NCBI GenBank assembly: GCA_045661225.1
Contig: JAZRFF010000038.1
Span: forward strand, 37,843-101,842
Length of the DNA: 64,000 nt
Reading direction: 5' to 3'
From: HGM04593 sp045661225
GTDB taxonomy: Bacteria > Bacteroidota > Bacteroidia > Bacteroidales > Bacteroidaceae
Of this stretch, positions 8,569-17,849 are shown piece by piece. The notes below the pieces were generated by a model. That model was not told the DNA's origin, made no database searches, and saw only the letters and a list, made by a program, of their open reading frames with translations. The translations under genes and the position numbers were made by a program. Every line of letters starts with the position of its first letter. Positions within the stretch are counted from its first letter, which is position 1.

Positions 8569-9630
8569 TCACCTCTTTTCGTACAGAGTGATAAAATTCC
8601 CACTGCATTTATGTTCTGAGACTTTGAGCGCCGAATGAATTTCAGGAGCAAGCACTCCATTGCCCACAGTCAACAAAGGATTAGTCTCGACGCGAATAAT
8701 ATCCCACAGCCCCGCGTCGATAAACGATTGCAACATACAGCGGCCACCCTCGACAAGCAGGCTATTCTTGCCCCGTGAATGCAAAAAAGCAAGAATCTGC
8801 GCAGGAATATCAGCATTGAAATCGAGCACCACTTGTTCTACATTTTTACCAAATTTGCCAACCATCTCACGTGCCGTAAAAACCACCGTTGGCGAGGAAG
8901 CGTCGAACAACTTAAGCGAGGCGGGCAACACGCCATTGCTGTCGATGACAAGACGCAGAGGCGTCCGTCCCGCCCAATGGCGTATGTTGAGCGACGGGTC
9001 ATCGAGCAAAGCCGTGCGGGTACCGACCAGAATGGCATCGTGCTCGGCTCGCAGTTTATGAACCGCGACTTGTGACACTCCGTCGGACACTCGCAAAGGA
9101 GTACCTCCTTCGCGAGATACATCTATAAACCCGTCGGCACTCTGCGCCCATTTTAGAGTAACAGCCGGGCGACGCAAGGCGTGAAAAGTAAAAAAAGCAC
9201 GATTTAATCGGCAGCTTTCATCTTCGAGCACCCCCACAACAACCTCTATTCCGGCGTCACGCATACGCCTGATGCCACCGCCATTGACAGCCGCATTGAA
9301 ATCGGTAGTTGCAATAACCACACGGGGTATTCTGCACGCTATTATAAGGTCGCAACAAGGGGGAGTTTTTCCATAATGCGAACAAGGTTCAAGGCTTACA
9401 TATATTGTAGAGCGTTCAAGCAGAGCGCGGTCGCACTCACTAACGGAATTTACCGCGTTAACCTCGGCGTGCGGTTCACCGGCCCGAATGTGGTATCCCT
9501 CGCCTATAATTCTCCCGTCGCACACAATAACCGCACCCACCATAGGGTTAGGCGAGGTGCTTCCGCTGCCACAGCGTGCCAATTGCAGACAGCGTCTCAT
9601 ATAAAGAATATCAGACGAAGAAAATTCCAT
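8569..9630 (-). CDS. ribD: Bifunctional riboflavin deaminase/reductase RibD
   Basis: Carries out the two steps after GTP cyclohydrolase II in riboflavin synthesis: deamination of the diaminopyrimidine, then NADPH reduction of the ribose. It has 353 residues. The N-terminal deaminase has His54 and Glu56 in HAEVNAV, with zinc-binding Cys83 and Cys92 in PCSHYGKTPPC. The C-terminal reductase begins near residue 148 (RPAVTLKWAQSADGFI) and contains LLVEGG. Both domains look complete. It is transcribed after the metallophosphoesterase with a 91-base gap. No FMN riboswitch is visible upstream. Confidence 0.96.
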   Translation of the reverse strand: MEFSSSDILYMRRCLQLARCGSGSTSPNPMVGAVIVCDGRIIGEGYHIRAGEPHAEVNAVNSVSECDRALLERSTIYVSLEPCSHYGKTPPCCDLIIACRIPRVVIATTDFNAAVNGGGIRRMRDAGIEVVVGVLEDESCRLNRAFFTFHALRRPAVTLKWAQSADGFIDVSREGGTPLRVSDGVSQVAVHKLRAEHDAILVGTRTALLDDPSLNIRHWAGRTPLRLVIDSNGVLPASLKLFDASSPTVVFTAREMVGKFGKNVEQVVLDFNADIPAQILAFLHSRGKNSLLVEGGRCMLQSFIDAGLWDIIRVETNPLLTVGNGVLAPEIHSALKVSEHKCSGNFITLYEKR

Positions 9631-9721
9631 AATTTGTAATATTATTTTACCTTACTAAGCAATATAATGAGGAAATTCTATGCGAATATACAAAAAAGAG
9701 CACACCCCACAAAACAAGGCA

Positions 9722-10543
9722 TCAGCGACTACACTTTTTTAACGTAACAACAACTATCTCACTCGGGACACAAAAGCGCACCTTCTTGCGCGATGTGCCG
9801 ATGCCGTTCGAGGTTATAACGGTTGTACCGACAGTCGTACAGTTCCGCCCACGCAAAAAGCGCGTGCCGTAACGACTGTTCTTTACAGGAGTGTAAAGCC
9901 CCAAAAACGTTACCTGACCGCCGTGAGTGTGTCCGGAAAGCACAAGGTCGGCAAGCACGCACGACCGTTCGGCGTAGTCAGGAGTATGCGCGAGCAGAAG
10001 CAGAAATTCATCATCGGGAAGGCCCTCCCACGCCGTTGCAGCAAGCGAGTCATACACAAAGCTGTCATCGACACCAGCTACATTTATAGCCTCATCGCCT
10101 CTACGCACCCGCACCACCTCGTCGCGCAATACAGTAATTCCGTATCGTTCCATCATCGGCACAACAGTAGCAGAATTCCGCTTATCGTGATTGCCAAGCA
10201 CAGCATACGCACCGTCACGGGGTTTCACCACCGACAATGCGCCGAAAAGCGACGGGAGCGAGTCAAGAACGGTTACATAGTCGCCGCCCATAAGCAAAAG
10301 GTCGGCATCGAGCGACTTAAGTTTATTAACCATTCGCCCCAACCTTTTCGTCGTAAAGAGACTGGGATAATGAATATCCGAAAGAAAAGCCACCCTATAG
10401 CCATCAAATTCAGCCGGCAGGTCGACACTCTCCACGGTATACTCCTTCACGCGTCCTACACCGCTTTGCGAGAGCGTGGCACACGACGAAATTAGCAGCA
10501 TTGCTGCTGCTAATAACACCACCGTCCTGCCCAAGACTCTCAT
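9722..10543 (-). CDS. Calcineurin-type metallophosphoesterase, lipoprotein
   Basis: A 273-residue phosphoesterase of the YkuE/YaeI type. The metal-binding motifs appear in order: FLSDIHYPS, LLLMGGDYV, AVLGNHDKR, LLLLAHTPD and LSGHTHGGQV, then the usual YGTRFLRG tail. The N-terminus (LLISSCATLSQ) is a lipobox, so the protein is probably anchored and faces the periplasm. Relatives act on phospholipid head groups, but the substrate here cannot be read from sequence. It starts three bases after ispF and is likely co-transcribed with it. Confidence 0.88.
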   Translation of the reverse strand: MRVLGRTVVLLAAAMLLISSCATLSQSGVGRVKEYTVESVDLPAEFDGYRVAFLSDIHYPSLFTTKRLGRMVNKLKSLDADLLLMGGDYVTVLDSLPSLFGALSVVKPRDGAYAVLGNHDKRNSATVVPMMERYGITVLRDEVVRVRRGDEAINVAGVDDSFVYDSLAATAWEGLPDDEFLLLLAHTPDYAERSCVLADLVLSGHTHGGQVTFLGLYTPVKNSRYGTRFLRGRNCTTVGTTVITSNGIGTSRKKVRFCVPSEIVVVTLKKCSR

Positions 10544-10546
10544 ACG

Positions 10547-11023
10547 TCAGATTTTCTCTATAAGCACCGTAGCATAGGCGGTTATGCCCTCCTTACGCCC
10601 CTCAAAGCCGAGTTTCTCGGTTGTTGTCGCCTTAATTGAAAGAGCATCGGGGTCAATGCCCAACACTTGAGCCATCACCGTCTGCATTGCCGGAATATGC
10701 GGATTCAGTTTGGGCGCCTGTGCCGCCACAGTAGAGTCAATATTACCTATTCTGTACCCCTTCTCTTTTAGCAGTTCCGCAGTGCGACGCAGGAGAATCT
10801 TACTATCTATGCCCAAGAATTCGTCCGATGTATCGGGAAACTGGTAACCAATATCACGCAAGTTCGCAGCACCCAGCAAGGCGTCGCATATTGCGTGTAT
10901 GAGCACGTCCGCGTCAGAGTGACCGGCAAGGCCAAGCTCATAAGGTATTTTCACTCCACCTATCCAAAGTTCACGGTTCTCGGCAAAGCGGTGAACATCA
11001 ATTCCAAATCCTACTCTAATCAT
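10547..11023 (-). CDS. ispF: 2-C-methyl-D-erythritol 2,4-cyclodiphosphate synthase
   Basis: Fifth step of the MEP isoprenoid pathway, forming the cyclic diphosphate with release of CMP. The 158 residues match the family. Metal ligands Asp9 and His11 (GFGIDVHRF) and His43 (SDADVLIHAICDALLG) are present, as is ATTTEKLGFEGR near the C-terminus. It sits 15 bases after porV and three bases before the metallophosphoesterase. Its isoprenoid output feeds uppS, located further along the same strand. Confidence 0.97.
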   Translation of the reverse strand: MIRVGFGIDVHRFAENRELWIGGVKIPYELGLAGHSDADVLIHAICDALLGAANLRDIGYQFPDTSDEFLGIDSKILLRRTAELLKEKGYRIGNIDSTVAAQAPKLNPHIPAMQTVMAQVLGIDPDALSIKATTTEKLGFEGRKEGITAYATVLIEKI

Positions 11024-11038
11024 ATTCTATACAGTTTT

Positions 11039-12226
11039 TTATCGGCGGAAAAGGTCTTTCAAGCCATCAAGGTCAAAAGAGAGCGAGAAACGCAATGTCT
11101 GGTCAAGAGGGTTGCTCTGTGCTGTCGAGATAAGGTATGCAGCATCAAGCGAAAAGACACTCATTTTAAAGCCGGCTCCAAGAGTAAAATATTTACGGTT
11201 GCCCTTGTACTCATTCTCGTAGTGGTAACCGCCACGCACCGAGAATTGCTGGTTATAACAATACTCGATACCTACACCCCCATATATCTCTTTCAGCTCC
11301 TCGCTGAAGCCCCCGGGAGCATCGGCAAACGACTTGAAAATACCCGAAATCGGCGAAATATCGTTGTAGCCGTTAGACTCCAGCCACGACTGATACTCCG
11401 AGAAGTAGGAATTATCGCCCTGTTCATAGTCACTCTCGGCAAGAAACTGGCTGTAAGTAGGGCGCGTGGGCACCATAAGTTTATTAAGGTCGAGGCTGAA
11501 CGACAATGTATTATATTCATCGAGCGGCAACAAGAACGATGCACCTATTCGCAAGTTAGTTGGTATAAATTCATTGGTAGCACCACCGTCATACGATATT
11601 TTGGTACCTATATTCGATGCGTTAAGACCAAGCCCCAGCAGACACTCGCGACCACCAATCATAAGGTACTTATTGTAGTAAAGCGCAATATCAGCCGAAA
11701 AAGCATTACCCGCCGACATATCCTCCTCGTAATTATACTGCAGGTCACTGCGAATATACCTCAACGCGATAGCGGCAGAAAAGGTCTCGGAGAGCATACG
11801 GGAGTAAGCTACATCAAAGGCCATTTCATAAGGTTTTATTGTCATCTCATTCCCCTCGACAAAAACCTCTCCAAGCGAGAAATATGTCATTGAAGCACTC
11901 ACTGCCGAATAGTCGCCTATGCGGTAGAAGCCGACAAGGTTCACAAGGTCAATATCACTCACCAGCTGACGCAGCCAGGGAGTATAGGACATTGAAGCAC
12001 CGGCACGTGCAATATTAAACGGATACTTTGCCGGATTCCAATATTGCGAATTCACATCAGGCTCTGTAGCGACACCGATATCGCCAAGCGCGCCGGCACG
12101 GGCATCGGGAGCGATAGAGATTGACGTAACGCCCGTATATACCGGATTAAACTGCTCCTTCTGTGCAAAAGCCGGAAGCGCCAGCAGCACCACTGCAAAA
12201 ATTATATATATTCTGCTCTTTATCAT
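11039..12226 (-). CDS. porV: T9SS outer-membrane protein PorV (LptO)
   Basis: Outer-membrane barrel of the FadL type that carries secreted proteins from the T9SS translocon to the sortase PorU. It has 395 residues: a signal peptide (IYIIFAVVLLALPAFAQ) then the typical VTSISIAPDARAGALGDIGV and SQYWNPAKYPF, barrel strands throughout, and a C-terminal QTLRFSLSFDLDGLKDLF. Gene order supports the call: porU lies directly upstream with a 52-base gap, as in Porphyromonas. It is followed by ispF. Confidence 0.93.
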   Translation of the reverse strand: MIKSRIYIIFAVVLLALPAFAQKEQFNPVYTGVTSISIAPDARAGALGDIGVATEPDVNSQYWNPAKYPFNIARAGASMSYTPWLRQLVSDIDLVNLVGFYRIGDYSAVSASMTYFSLGEVFVEGNEMTIKPYEMAFDVAYSRMLSETFSAAIALRYIRSDLQYNYEEDMSAGNAFSADIALYYNKYLMIGGRECLLGLGLNASNIGTKISYDGGATNEFIPTNLRIGASFLLPLDEYNTLSFSLDLNKLMVPTRPTYSQFLAESDYEQGDNSYFSEYQSWLESNGYNDISPISGIFKSFADAPGGFSEELKEIYGGVGIEYCYNQQFSVRGGYHYENEYKGNRKYFTLGAGFKMSVFSLDAAYLISTAQSNPLDQTLRFSLSFDLDGLKDLFRR

Positions 12227-12278
12227 AAATTCATTATCATTCTGTTAAATTCACCGTATATAATAACTACTAAAAACG

Positions 12279-15200
12279 TTATTTATTGTTTACTACCACT
12301 ATTTTAATAGTCTTTGTTGCCGACTCCGTTCCGTCGCACTCAACATACGCCCTTGCAAGATAGACTCCCGGCAACAGAGGCTGCCCGCCCTGCATCGATG
12401 CATTCCAAGCGCAGCGGTAGACAAGGCCATCACACACCTCACGAGAAGTGTTGCTCCACAGAATCTTGCCCTGGAAGTCAAAGAGATCTATCGTCACACG
12501 CAATTCACTTTGCGGACGGTTGTGAGTAACCTCGAAGAATGCCTCACTACCGAAACGGACAGGCGACGGATTAACCCTCAGCTGCACAATATCGGGGGCA
12601 AGCGATGCATCGACAACAAATGACACCTCAATGGTTGTTGAATTATTATAGAGGTCCCACGCACGCACCTGAAGCGTGTGCTCACCTTCGGCGAGAGCAG
12701 CGAGCGGAAGCATTATTGTACCGCGACGATAATCGCCCACCGACTGTGTAAAAAGACTATTCAAATTGTAAGTATGATGCGGGCTATTATCGACAATTGC
12801 CATAATATTGTGACCAATACCCGTACCCACAGTATTTATTCCATTTTCATCGAATAATTCCACCCACAAGCAAGGGGTGCTGTTTACAACGTCGCCATCG
12901 ACAAACGACGGAGTATTAAGATAGAGAGAAATTTCGGGTCCTTCGCCATCGTTGACAATATTCTGCGCCGTTCCGCCTACTGTAAAATTATCATAGTGCC
13001 CCTGGGCCGAGGCCACAAAGGCCGTGTCAACAGCAAAGAGATTGAGCATACCTTGTTCGTTGCTGTAGCTTATATCCATCGGCACCGGAATCGATATTGA
13101 GAAACGACCGTTTATAATTGAATCGCTGCCGGCAAAAAGAGCTTTATTGTAATCGGTATAAGAGTAGCTGCCCAAGCCTGTATTATCAAGAGTGGATATA
13201 TCCTCGGCGCTGTCGAACAGTGTCGAATAGAGCACTCCCGTAAAGTCATCGACATTTGTACCGTCACGCCCCACCACGCGCCCCTCTACCGTAAGCACTC
13301 CGCCTGCAGCAACCTGCGCCGACTGTGTTGCATCGGCATTATTAAACTTTTCCACCACTAAACGGTATTCCGGCAATTTAAGACGCAATGCCGGGTCGCC
13401 CAGCAGCACATATTGCAGTTTATTCTCGGCAAGGTCGGTGCCCGCAGCAATAATATTACACTTTGCAAGACGCAGAGCATCGCCCACCGCTCTTGCCTCG
13501 CCACCGTTCACAGGCGACAGGACCTCTTTCATAAAGGCCTTATTTATCACCGAATTATAGCTTTGCAAGACCGTACGCGTTGTTGTCAGAATTCCAATAG
13601 AGCCACCGGCCTCGTTAAGTATCGCAGCCTCGCCAATGGAACCGTCGCCCAAATCGAACGGACCAATGTCACACGATGCCGTTACCCAGAATGGCACGCG
13701 AGGCGACCGTACAGCCTCCATATCCGACGCTTTCCACGCCAGTTCGTGCGAGAAGAGATTTGCACTTCCGTGACCCGAATAGTTTACAATAAGCGCACCC
13801 TTATCAAGGCGTTCGTTAATGGCTTTTGTTACCGACGGATAGCGCAATCCTGTAGCCGAAGGCTCACCCGGGAAATTATCCCAATATATACGCTCTTTTA
13901 TGTACGACGGATAATACCTGTCGAGTACCGCAGCAATGCTATCGGCATCTTTCATATGCTGGTTGGGCATATTATCATCGCCATCGTCAGCAAGCAGAGC
14001 CACCACATTTTGCCACGCACCGGCCTGACGATTCTCCATATAAGCGATGAGTTTATCCACAACAGCATTCGCCTCCTTTGCCGTGCGCGCCGGTATGCGT
14101 CCCACGCCGATGTCGACCTTGTCGCGAGTGTGGCGCGCACCCTCGCTATCGTCCAAAAAGCCCATATAGTCCTCAAGGACATAGGAGCGTATAGCGTCCA
14201 CCGAATTCTGCGACTCGTAACACAGAAGATAATTCTCCTGTTTGCGTCCGGGGAAGGTAATCAGACGATTATCGTACCAACCATCGCCAAAGAGCAATAG
14301 ATACTTAGGCGCATCGGCCTCGGTAGACGCACGGTCGTACAGCATTTTCATCAGACGACGATAGGCTGTCACGTCGGGCGTACCCGAAGAAAATTCATTA
14401 TAAATCTGCTGAGCGGTAACAACAGCAACGTCAATGCCGTCAAGGGTTCTGTGCGCCTGTGCCAGACGTTCGGCCGCAGGCCGGAAATCGCCCTTCGAGG
14501 GAACTATTATTACCATCTGAGCCTGCCCCATTGCGTGCAGGTTCTGATTATCGACCCTACCGACAACCGTCACCGCGGGGAACTCTCCTTTCACATTCAC
14601 CGCCACAAGGTTACATTCCCTATCGGCCGGAGCAACAACCGTGTACACCCCACCATCAAGAGTTCCTTGCAGTTCGCGCATAACAGAAGCGTCGCTAACG
14701 TCCCACACTCTTGTATCGTTGCCGGCATTAGCCACCTTGAAGAGCGCATTGCCACTTGTCAGGTCGCCACGAAAGAGCGTTTGTGAGCCATACACCTGCA
14801 AGGAGCGTGTGAAATTAAGACGAATATAGTCGAGATAACCTGTCAAGCCATTATCGGTCACGGAATGCGTGAGCTTCACTATGGGATTATCGCCAAGCGT
14901 GCCATTGAACGTAAACATTCCCGATGCAATTTTGCCAATCTCGCCCGACATTGCACGCGAGACAGAGAGGCTGCCCACTGTGCTGTTACCCACCATTATA
15001 GAGACGCTTGAAGCACTTGTTCCGCCGGTAGCAAAGGAAAGGTCAACCGTCACAGTGCCATCGAGAGCACCGACAACCGGAATTTTATAGCTCATTGTAC
15101 GCCCCTGTGAATAGTCGTGCTCATCAACAAGCACGCGACCATAAGAGAAAGGACTTTTTTTCTCTTGCTCGTACAGGGCATAGTCTATAAACGAAGTGTA

Positions 15201-16022
15201 TATTTTATCCCTTGTGGGACTCAGCGTTTCCGAAGGGAACACCATTGGCGCATCGTCACTCTCGGTAAGAAAATAACAAGCCTGTTGCGAATAGACGTTA
15301 TTTGTATGCACATAACGGCGATTGCTATATTCCCACTTTACAAGGCCGTTGGCATAGAAGAGCACATAACCATTCTCGCGCCACAATGGGACCTCGCACA
15401 GGTCATCGACAAGCGTTTCAAGCCCCGTTTCGGGCAGTATGTGACCACCGTAACCATAAAGACGCACTTTTGCAGGCTCTTTAAAACCCATTTTACGCAG
15501 TTCGCTGTCGGTTATTTTATGTACACCGTTCCCGGTTACAGCCACGCGCACCCAACGACCCGACGCAAGCACCGACGACGACGCGTAACGTTCGGACGCC
15601 GAACGCTGCACACCGCCTGCACGCTGCGGCAACGGAACGCTGTCAACCACAAGTTTGTACGACTCTATACGGTAGTACCTGCCGTCGCGCATAACCACAG
15701 GCACAAAGGTTATATCCAATTGAGGGCGTTTAGCCTGAACACCCACAAAACACTCAACGGCCGGCGATTCGGGCAGCGTGCCGTACCTTTCGGGCAGACG
15801 ATAACGCGCCACCTCCTCGGCAGTCATTCGGCGGTATTCAGGATACTCTATGTGCGCCGAATAGCTGTAGCGGTCATAACCGGCAGACAACTCCCGCACA
15901 GCCGAGCATAGAGGCAACAGAGAATCGCCCTTGTTCGCCGGCCAGCAAACATCGGCAAACTGCGCCTGCACGACTGTGCAGCACAGCAAACACGCCACAA
16001 AGAGTATTTTTCTAATCCCCAT
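12279..16022 (-). CDS. porU: T9SS sortase PorU (C25 gingipain-like)
   Basis: Surface cysteine protease/transpeptidase that removes the C-terminal signal of T9SS cargo and attaches it to anionic lipopolysaccharide. It has 1247 residues with a signal peptide (ILFVACLLCCTVVQAQ), an N-terminal beta region, a caspase-like C25 domain (about 500-850) and C-terminal Ig-like parts ending in a FlgD-like fold. The catalytic pair is visible: His751 in NYSGHGSANLF and Cys784 in WVTASCDIGPFD, a 33-residue spacing like that recalled for Porphyromonas (His657, Cys690). It is intact and lies four bases after the FAH-fold gene. Confidence 0.95.
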   Translation of the reverse strand: MGIRKILFVACLLCCTVVQAQFADVCWPANKGDSLLPLCSAVRELSAGYDRYSYSAHIEYPEYRRMTAEEVARYRLPERYGTLPESPAVECFVGVQAKRPQLDITFVPVVMRDGRYYRIESYKLVVDSVPLPQRAGGVQRSASERYASSSVLASGRWVRVAVTGNGVHKITDSELRKMGFKEPAKVRLYGYGGHILPETGLETLVDDLCEVPLWRENGYVLFYANGLVKWEYSNRRYVHTNNVYSQQACYFLTESDDAPMVFPSETLSPTRDKIYTSFIDYALYEQEKKSPFSYGRVLVDEHDYSQGRTMSYKIPVVGALDGTVTVDLSFATGGTSASSVSIMVGNSTVGSLSVSRAMSGEIGKIASGMFTFNGTLGDNPIVKLTHSVTDNGLTGYLDYIRLNFTRSLQVYGSQTLFRGDLTSGNALFKVANAGNDTRVWDVSDASVMRELQGTLDGGVYTVVAPADRECNLVAVNVKGEFPAVTVVGRVDNQNLHAMGQAQMVIIVPSKGDFRPAAERLAQAHRTLDGIDVAVVTAQQIYNEFSSGTPDVTAYRRLMKMLYDRASTEADAPKYLLLFGDGWYDNRLITFPGRKQENYLLCYESQNSVDAIRSYVLEDYMGFLDDSEGARHTRDKVDIGVGRIPARTAKEANAVVDKLIAYMENRQAGAWQNVVALLADDGDDNMPNQHMKDADSIAAVLDRYYPSYIKERIYWDNFPGEPSATGLRYPSVTKAINERLDKGALIVNYSGHGSANLFSHELAWKASDMEAVRSPRVPFWVTASCDIGPFDLGDGSIGEAAILNEAGGSIGILTTTRTVLQSYNSVINKAFMKEVLSPVNGGEARAVGDALRLAKCNIIAAGTDLAENKLQYVLLGDPALRLKLPEYRLVVEKFNNADATQSAQVAAGGVLTVEGRVVGRDGTNVDDFTGVLYSTLFDSAEDISTLDNTGLGSYSYTDYNKALFAGSDSIINGRFSISIPVPMDISYSNEQGMLNLFAVDTAFVASAQGHYDNFTVGGTAQNIVNDGEGPEISLYLNTPSFVDGDVVNSTPCLWVELFDENGINTVGTGIGHNIMAIVDNSPHHTYNLNSLFTQSVGDYRRGTIMLPLAALAEGEHTLQVRAWDLYNNSTTIEVSFVVDASLAPDIVQLRVNPSPVRFGSEAFFEVTHNRPQSELRVTIDLFDFQGKILWSNTSREVCDGLVYRCAWNASMQGGQPLLPGVYLARAYVECDGTESATKTIKIVVVNNK

Positions 16023-16026
16023 AGTA

Positions 16027-16641
16027 TTATCTTACGTGAAAATCGAGTACCTTATCATCGCCGATGTAACCTTTGAGGTGCGTTCCTATGGAAACAGGTC
16101 CACTACCGGCCGGAGTACCTGTAAAAATAAGGTCACCGTGCTTCAGAGTACAGAAACGGCTTACATAGGCAATAACCTCGTCAACCTTAAAGAGCATCTC
16201 CGAAGTATTGGCACTCTGCACAACTTTATCGTCTATAGTAAGTGAAAAATCAATATTATTGATGTCAAAATCGCCGACAGGACGAAACTCGCCAAGCACC
16301 GCCGAGCCATCGAAACCCTTGCTCAGCTCCCAGGGAGCGCCCGCATCGATAAATGCACGCTGCATATCCCGCGCCGTAAAGTCTATGCCAACGGTTACGG
16401 CATCGTAGTAACGATGCGCAAAACGTGCAGGTATACTCTTGCCCAATTTGTTAACGCGCACCACAATCTCGGCCTCATAGTCGATGCGTCCCAGAAAGTC
16501 GGGAACATAAAAATGCTTGCCGTTTTTTATTATGGCCGAATCGGGCTTCATAAATATCATCGGAACAGTTGGTTTTTCAACGGTTCCGTCAAATTCCAGC
16601 GCGTGAAGCGCATAGTTCTTTCCTACTGCAATGATTTTCAT
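16027..16641 (-). CDS. Fumarylacetoacetate hydrolase-family protein
   Basis: A 204-residue member of the FAH fold, which hydrolyses or decarboxylates small beta-diketo acids using Mg2+. The metal-binding Glu residues in DYEAEIVVRV, GIDFTARDMQ and the closing DLIFTGTPAGSGPVSIG are visible. Short single-domain members include oxaloacetate decarboxylase and acylpyruvase types, and sequence alone does not separate them. The start at 16641 (MKIIAVGKNY) matches the family start; an upstream in-frame ATG would run into rex. It lies four bases after rex and four before porU. Confidence 0.88.
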   Translation of the reverse strand: MKIIAVGKNYALHALEFDGTVEKPTVPMIFMKPDSAIIKNGKHFYVPDFLGRIDYEAEIVVRVNKLGKSIPARFAHRYYDAVTVGIDFTARDMQRAFIDAGAPWELSKGFDGSAVLGEFRPVGDFDINNIDFSLTIDDKVVQSANTSEMLFKVDEVIAYVSRFCTLKHGDLIFTGTPAGSGPVSIGTHLKGYIGDDKVLDFHVR

Positions 16642-16645
16642 AGCA

Positions 16646-17308
16646 TTATCTTTTATCATCGAGGCTGTCGCCCAGCCCTTCAAGACGATTAAACATTAGC
16701 GAGAGGTGCGCATACAACGAGGTATTCTGCACCACAATATTTTCGGGGACACGTATGCGCAATGGAGTAAAATTCCATATAGCCTTTATTCCCCACACCA
16801 CCATTTTGTCAGCGACCTCCTGGGCACGGTCAATGGGCACCGTAAGTATTCCAATCTTCACATCGTAACGCTTCATTTTAGCCTCAAGTTCGTTTATATG
16901 ATAGACAGGGATTCCCGACACGCTGTGCCCGACCACGCGAGGATTGGTATCGAATGCCGCCACCACCTCGAGACCGAACTGTTTAAGACCAGAATCGTTA
17001 AGCAACGCACTCCCCAGACGACCTGCGCCAAAGAGAAACGCTCTATGCATCTGGTTGAAACCAAGAAAGCCCTCAAGAACATCAACAAGGTTATCAATGT
17101 CGTACCCCACCCTTGTACGCCCCACAATATTCACGCACGAAAGGTCCTTTGCTATTTGCGACGCCACGATATTCGTCTCTTTTGAAAGGCCCGTAGAAGA
17201 GACATACTGTTCGCCACGCTGTTTGAGCAGACGACACACCGACAGATACCACGGCAGACGGCGCAAGGTAGGTTCGGGAACTTTTTCTATTTTTGGCAGT
17301 TGGGTCAT
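16646..17308 (-). CDS. rex: Redox-sensing transcriptional repressor Rex
   Basis: A 220-residue NADH/NAD+-sensing repressor. The N-terminal winged helix (about 1-80) includes TGLSKETNIVASQIAKDL and VGRTRVGYDIDNL. The Rossmann domain starts at AFLFGAGRLGSALL, with the GxGxxG site that binds NAD(H), and has KIGILTVPIDRAQEVAD. Family members repress fermentation and respiration genes until NADH accumulates. It is the first gene of the minus-strand run toward porU. A putative promoter lies just upstream; autoregulation is possible but not shown. Confidence 0.94.
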   Translation of the reverse strand: MTQLPKIEKVPEPTLRRLPWYLSVCRLLKQRGEQYVSSTGLSKETNIVASQIAKDLSCVNIVGRTRVGYDIDNLVDVLEGFLGFNQMHRAFLFGAGRLGSALLNDSGLKQFGLEVVAAFDTNPRVVGHSVSGIPVYHINELEAKMKRYDVKIGILTVPIDRAQEVADKMVVWGIKAIWNFTPLRIRVPENIVVQNTSLYAHLSLMFNRLEGLGDSLDDKR

Positions 17309-17345
17309 AAGGTTTATTTTCGCGCGTGCTATTATATTAACGCAA

Positions 17346-17377
17346 CAAAATTAAGGTTATTTTATGAGGCAATGAAA
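17346..17377 (-). promoter_or_regulatory. rex: Putative promoter of rex
   Basis: On the minus strand TAATTTTG (17346-17353) matches the TAnnTTTG -7 motif exactly. A TTTC box (17374-17377) about 20 bases upstream resembles the TTTG -33 motif. The start codon lies 38 bases downstream. Confidence 0.45.
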
Positions 17378-17395
17378 TTTGTCGCAAAAATATTG

Positions 17396-17403
17396 TACCT
17401 TCG
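17396..17403 (+). promoter_or_regulatory. Possible -7 element before the SUI1-like gene
   Basis: TACCTTCG matches TAnnTTTG except for one base and lies 28 bases before the start codon. No -33 box stands out. It would fire divergently from the rex promoter. Confidence 0.3.
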
Positions 17404-17430
17404 CGCAGAGTTTCAAAAAGAGCAATAACA

Positions 17431-17775
17431 ATGGCTACAAAGAAGAACGACTGGAAAGAGAGGCTGAACATAGTCTATTCAACCAACCCCAACTTTGAGT
17501 ATTCCTTCGATGAAAAGGAGGAAAACGAGACCCTTCCCAAGCAACAGCAAAAGCTCAGGGTAAGCATTGAGAAGAACCACCGTGGCGGCAAGACTGTAAC
17601 ACTTGTAAAAAACTTCATAGGCACCGACGACGATATGAAAGAACTGGGCAAACTGCTAAAAACCAGATGCGGCGTTGGCGGCAGCGTAAAAGATGGCGAG
17701 ATTCTTGTCCAAGGCGATTTTAAGGAGAAAATCATAGAGCTGCTGAAGAAAGAAGGATACACCCAAACAAAATAA
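17431..17775 (+). CDS. SUI1/eIF1-like translation initiation factor (YciH type)
   Basis: A 114-residue protein with a C-terminal SUI1 fold: LRVSIEKNHRGGKTVTLVKN, then LGKLLKTRCGVGGSVKDGEI and VQGDFKEKIIELLKKEGY match the family closely. Bacterial members can bind the small ribosomal subunit and may affect start-site fidelity, but their role is poorly fixed. The first 35 residues are charged and probably flexible. It is divergent from rex and 74 bases upstream of pyrE, which seems to have its own promoter. Confidence 0.9.
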   Translation: MATKKNDWKERLNIVYSTNPNFEYSFDEKEENETLPKQQQKLRVSIEKNHRGGKTVTLVKNFIGTDDDMKELGKLLKTRCGVGGSVKDGEILVQGDFKEKIIELLKKEGYTQTK

Positions 17776-17811
17776 TCCCCAATTTAAATCGGAAATTAGA
17801 ATACTATTTTG

Positions 17812-17819
17812 TATCTTCG
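17812..17819 (+). promoter_or_regulatory. pyrE: Possible -7 element before pyrE
   Basis: TATCTTCG differs from TAnnTTTG by one base and ends 30 bases before the pyrE ATG. No clear -33 box is seen, so this is tentative. Confidence 0.3.
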
Positions 17820-17849
17820 CATTAAGAACACTTTTAAACATTGAATACT

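Noticed and set aside
9631..9721. FMN riboswitch before ribD
   Set aside because: The 91-base gap is too short for a full RFN element and lacks its conserved stems.
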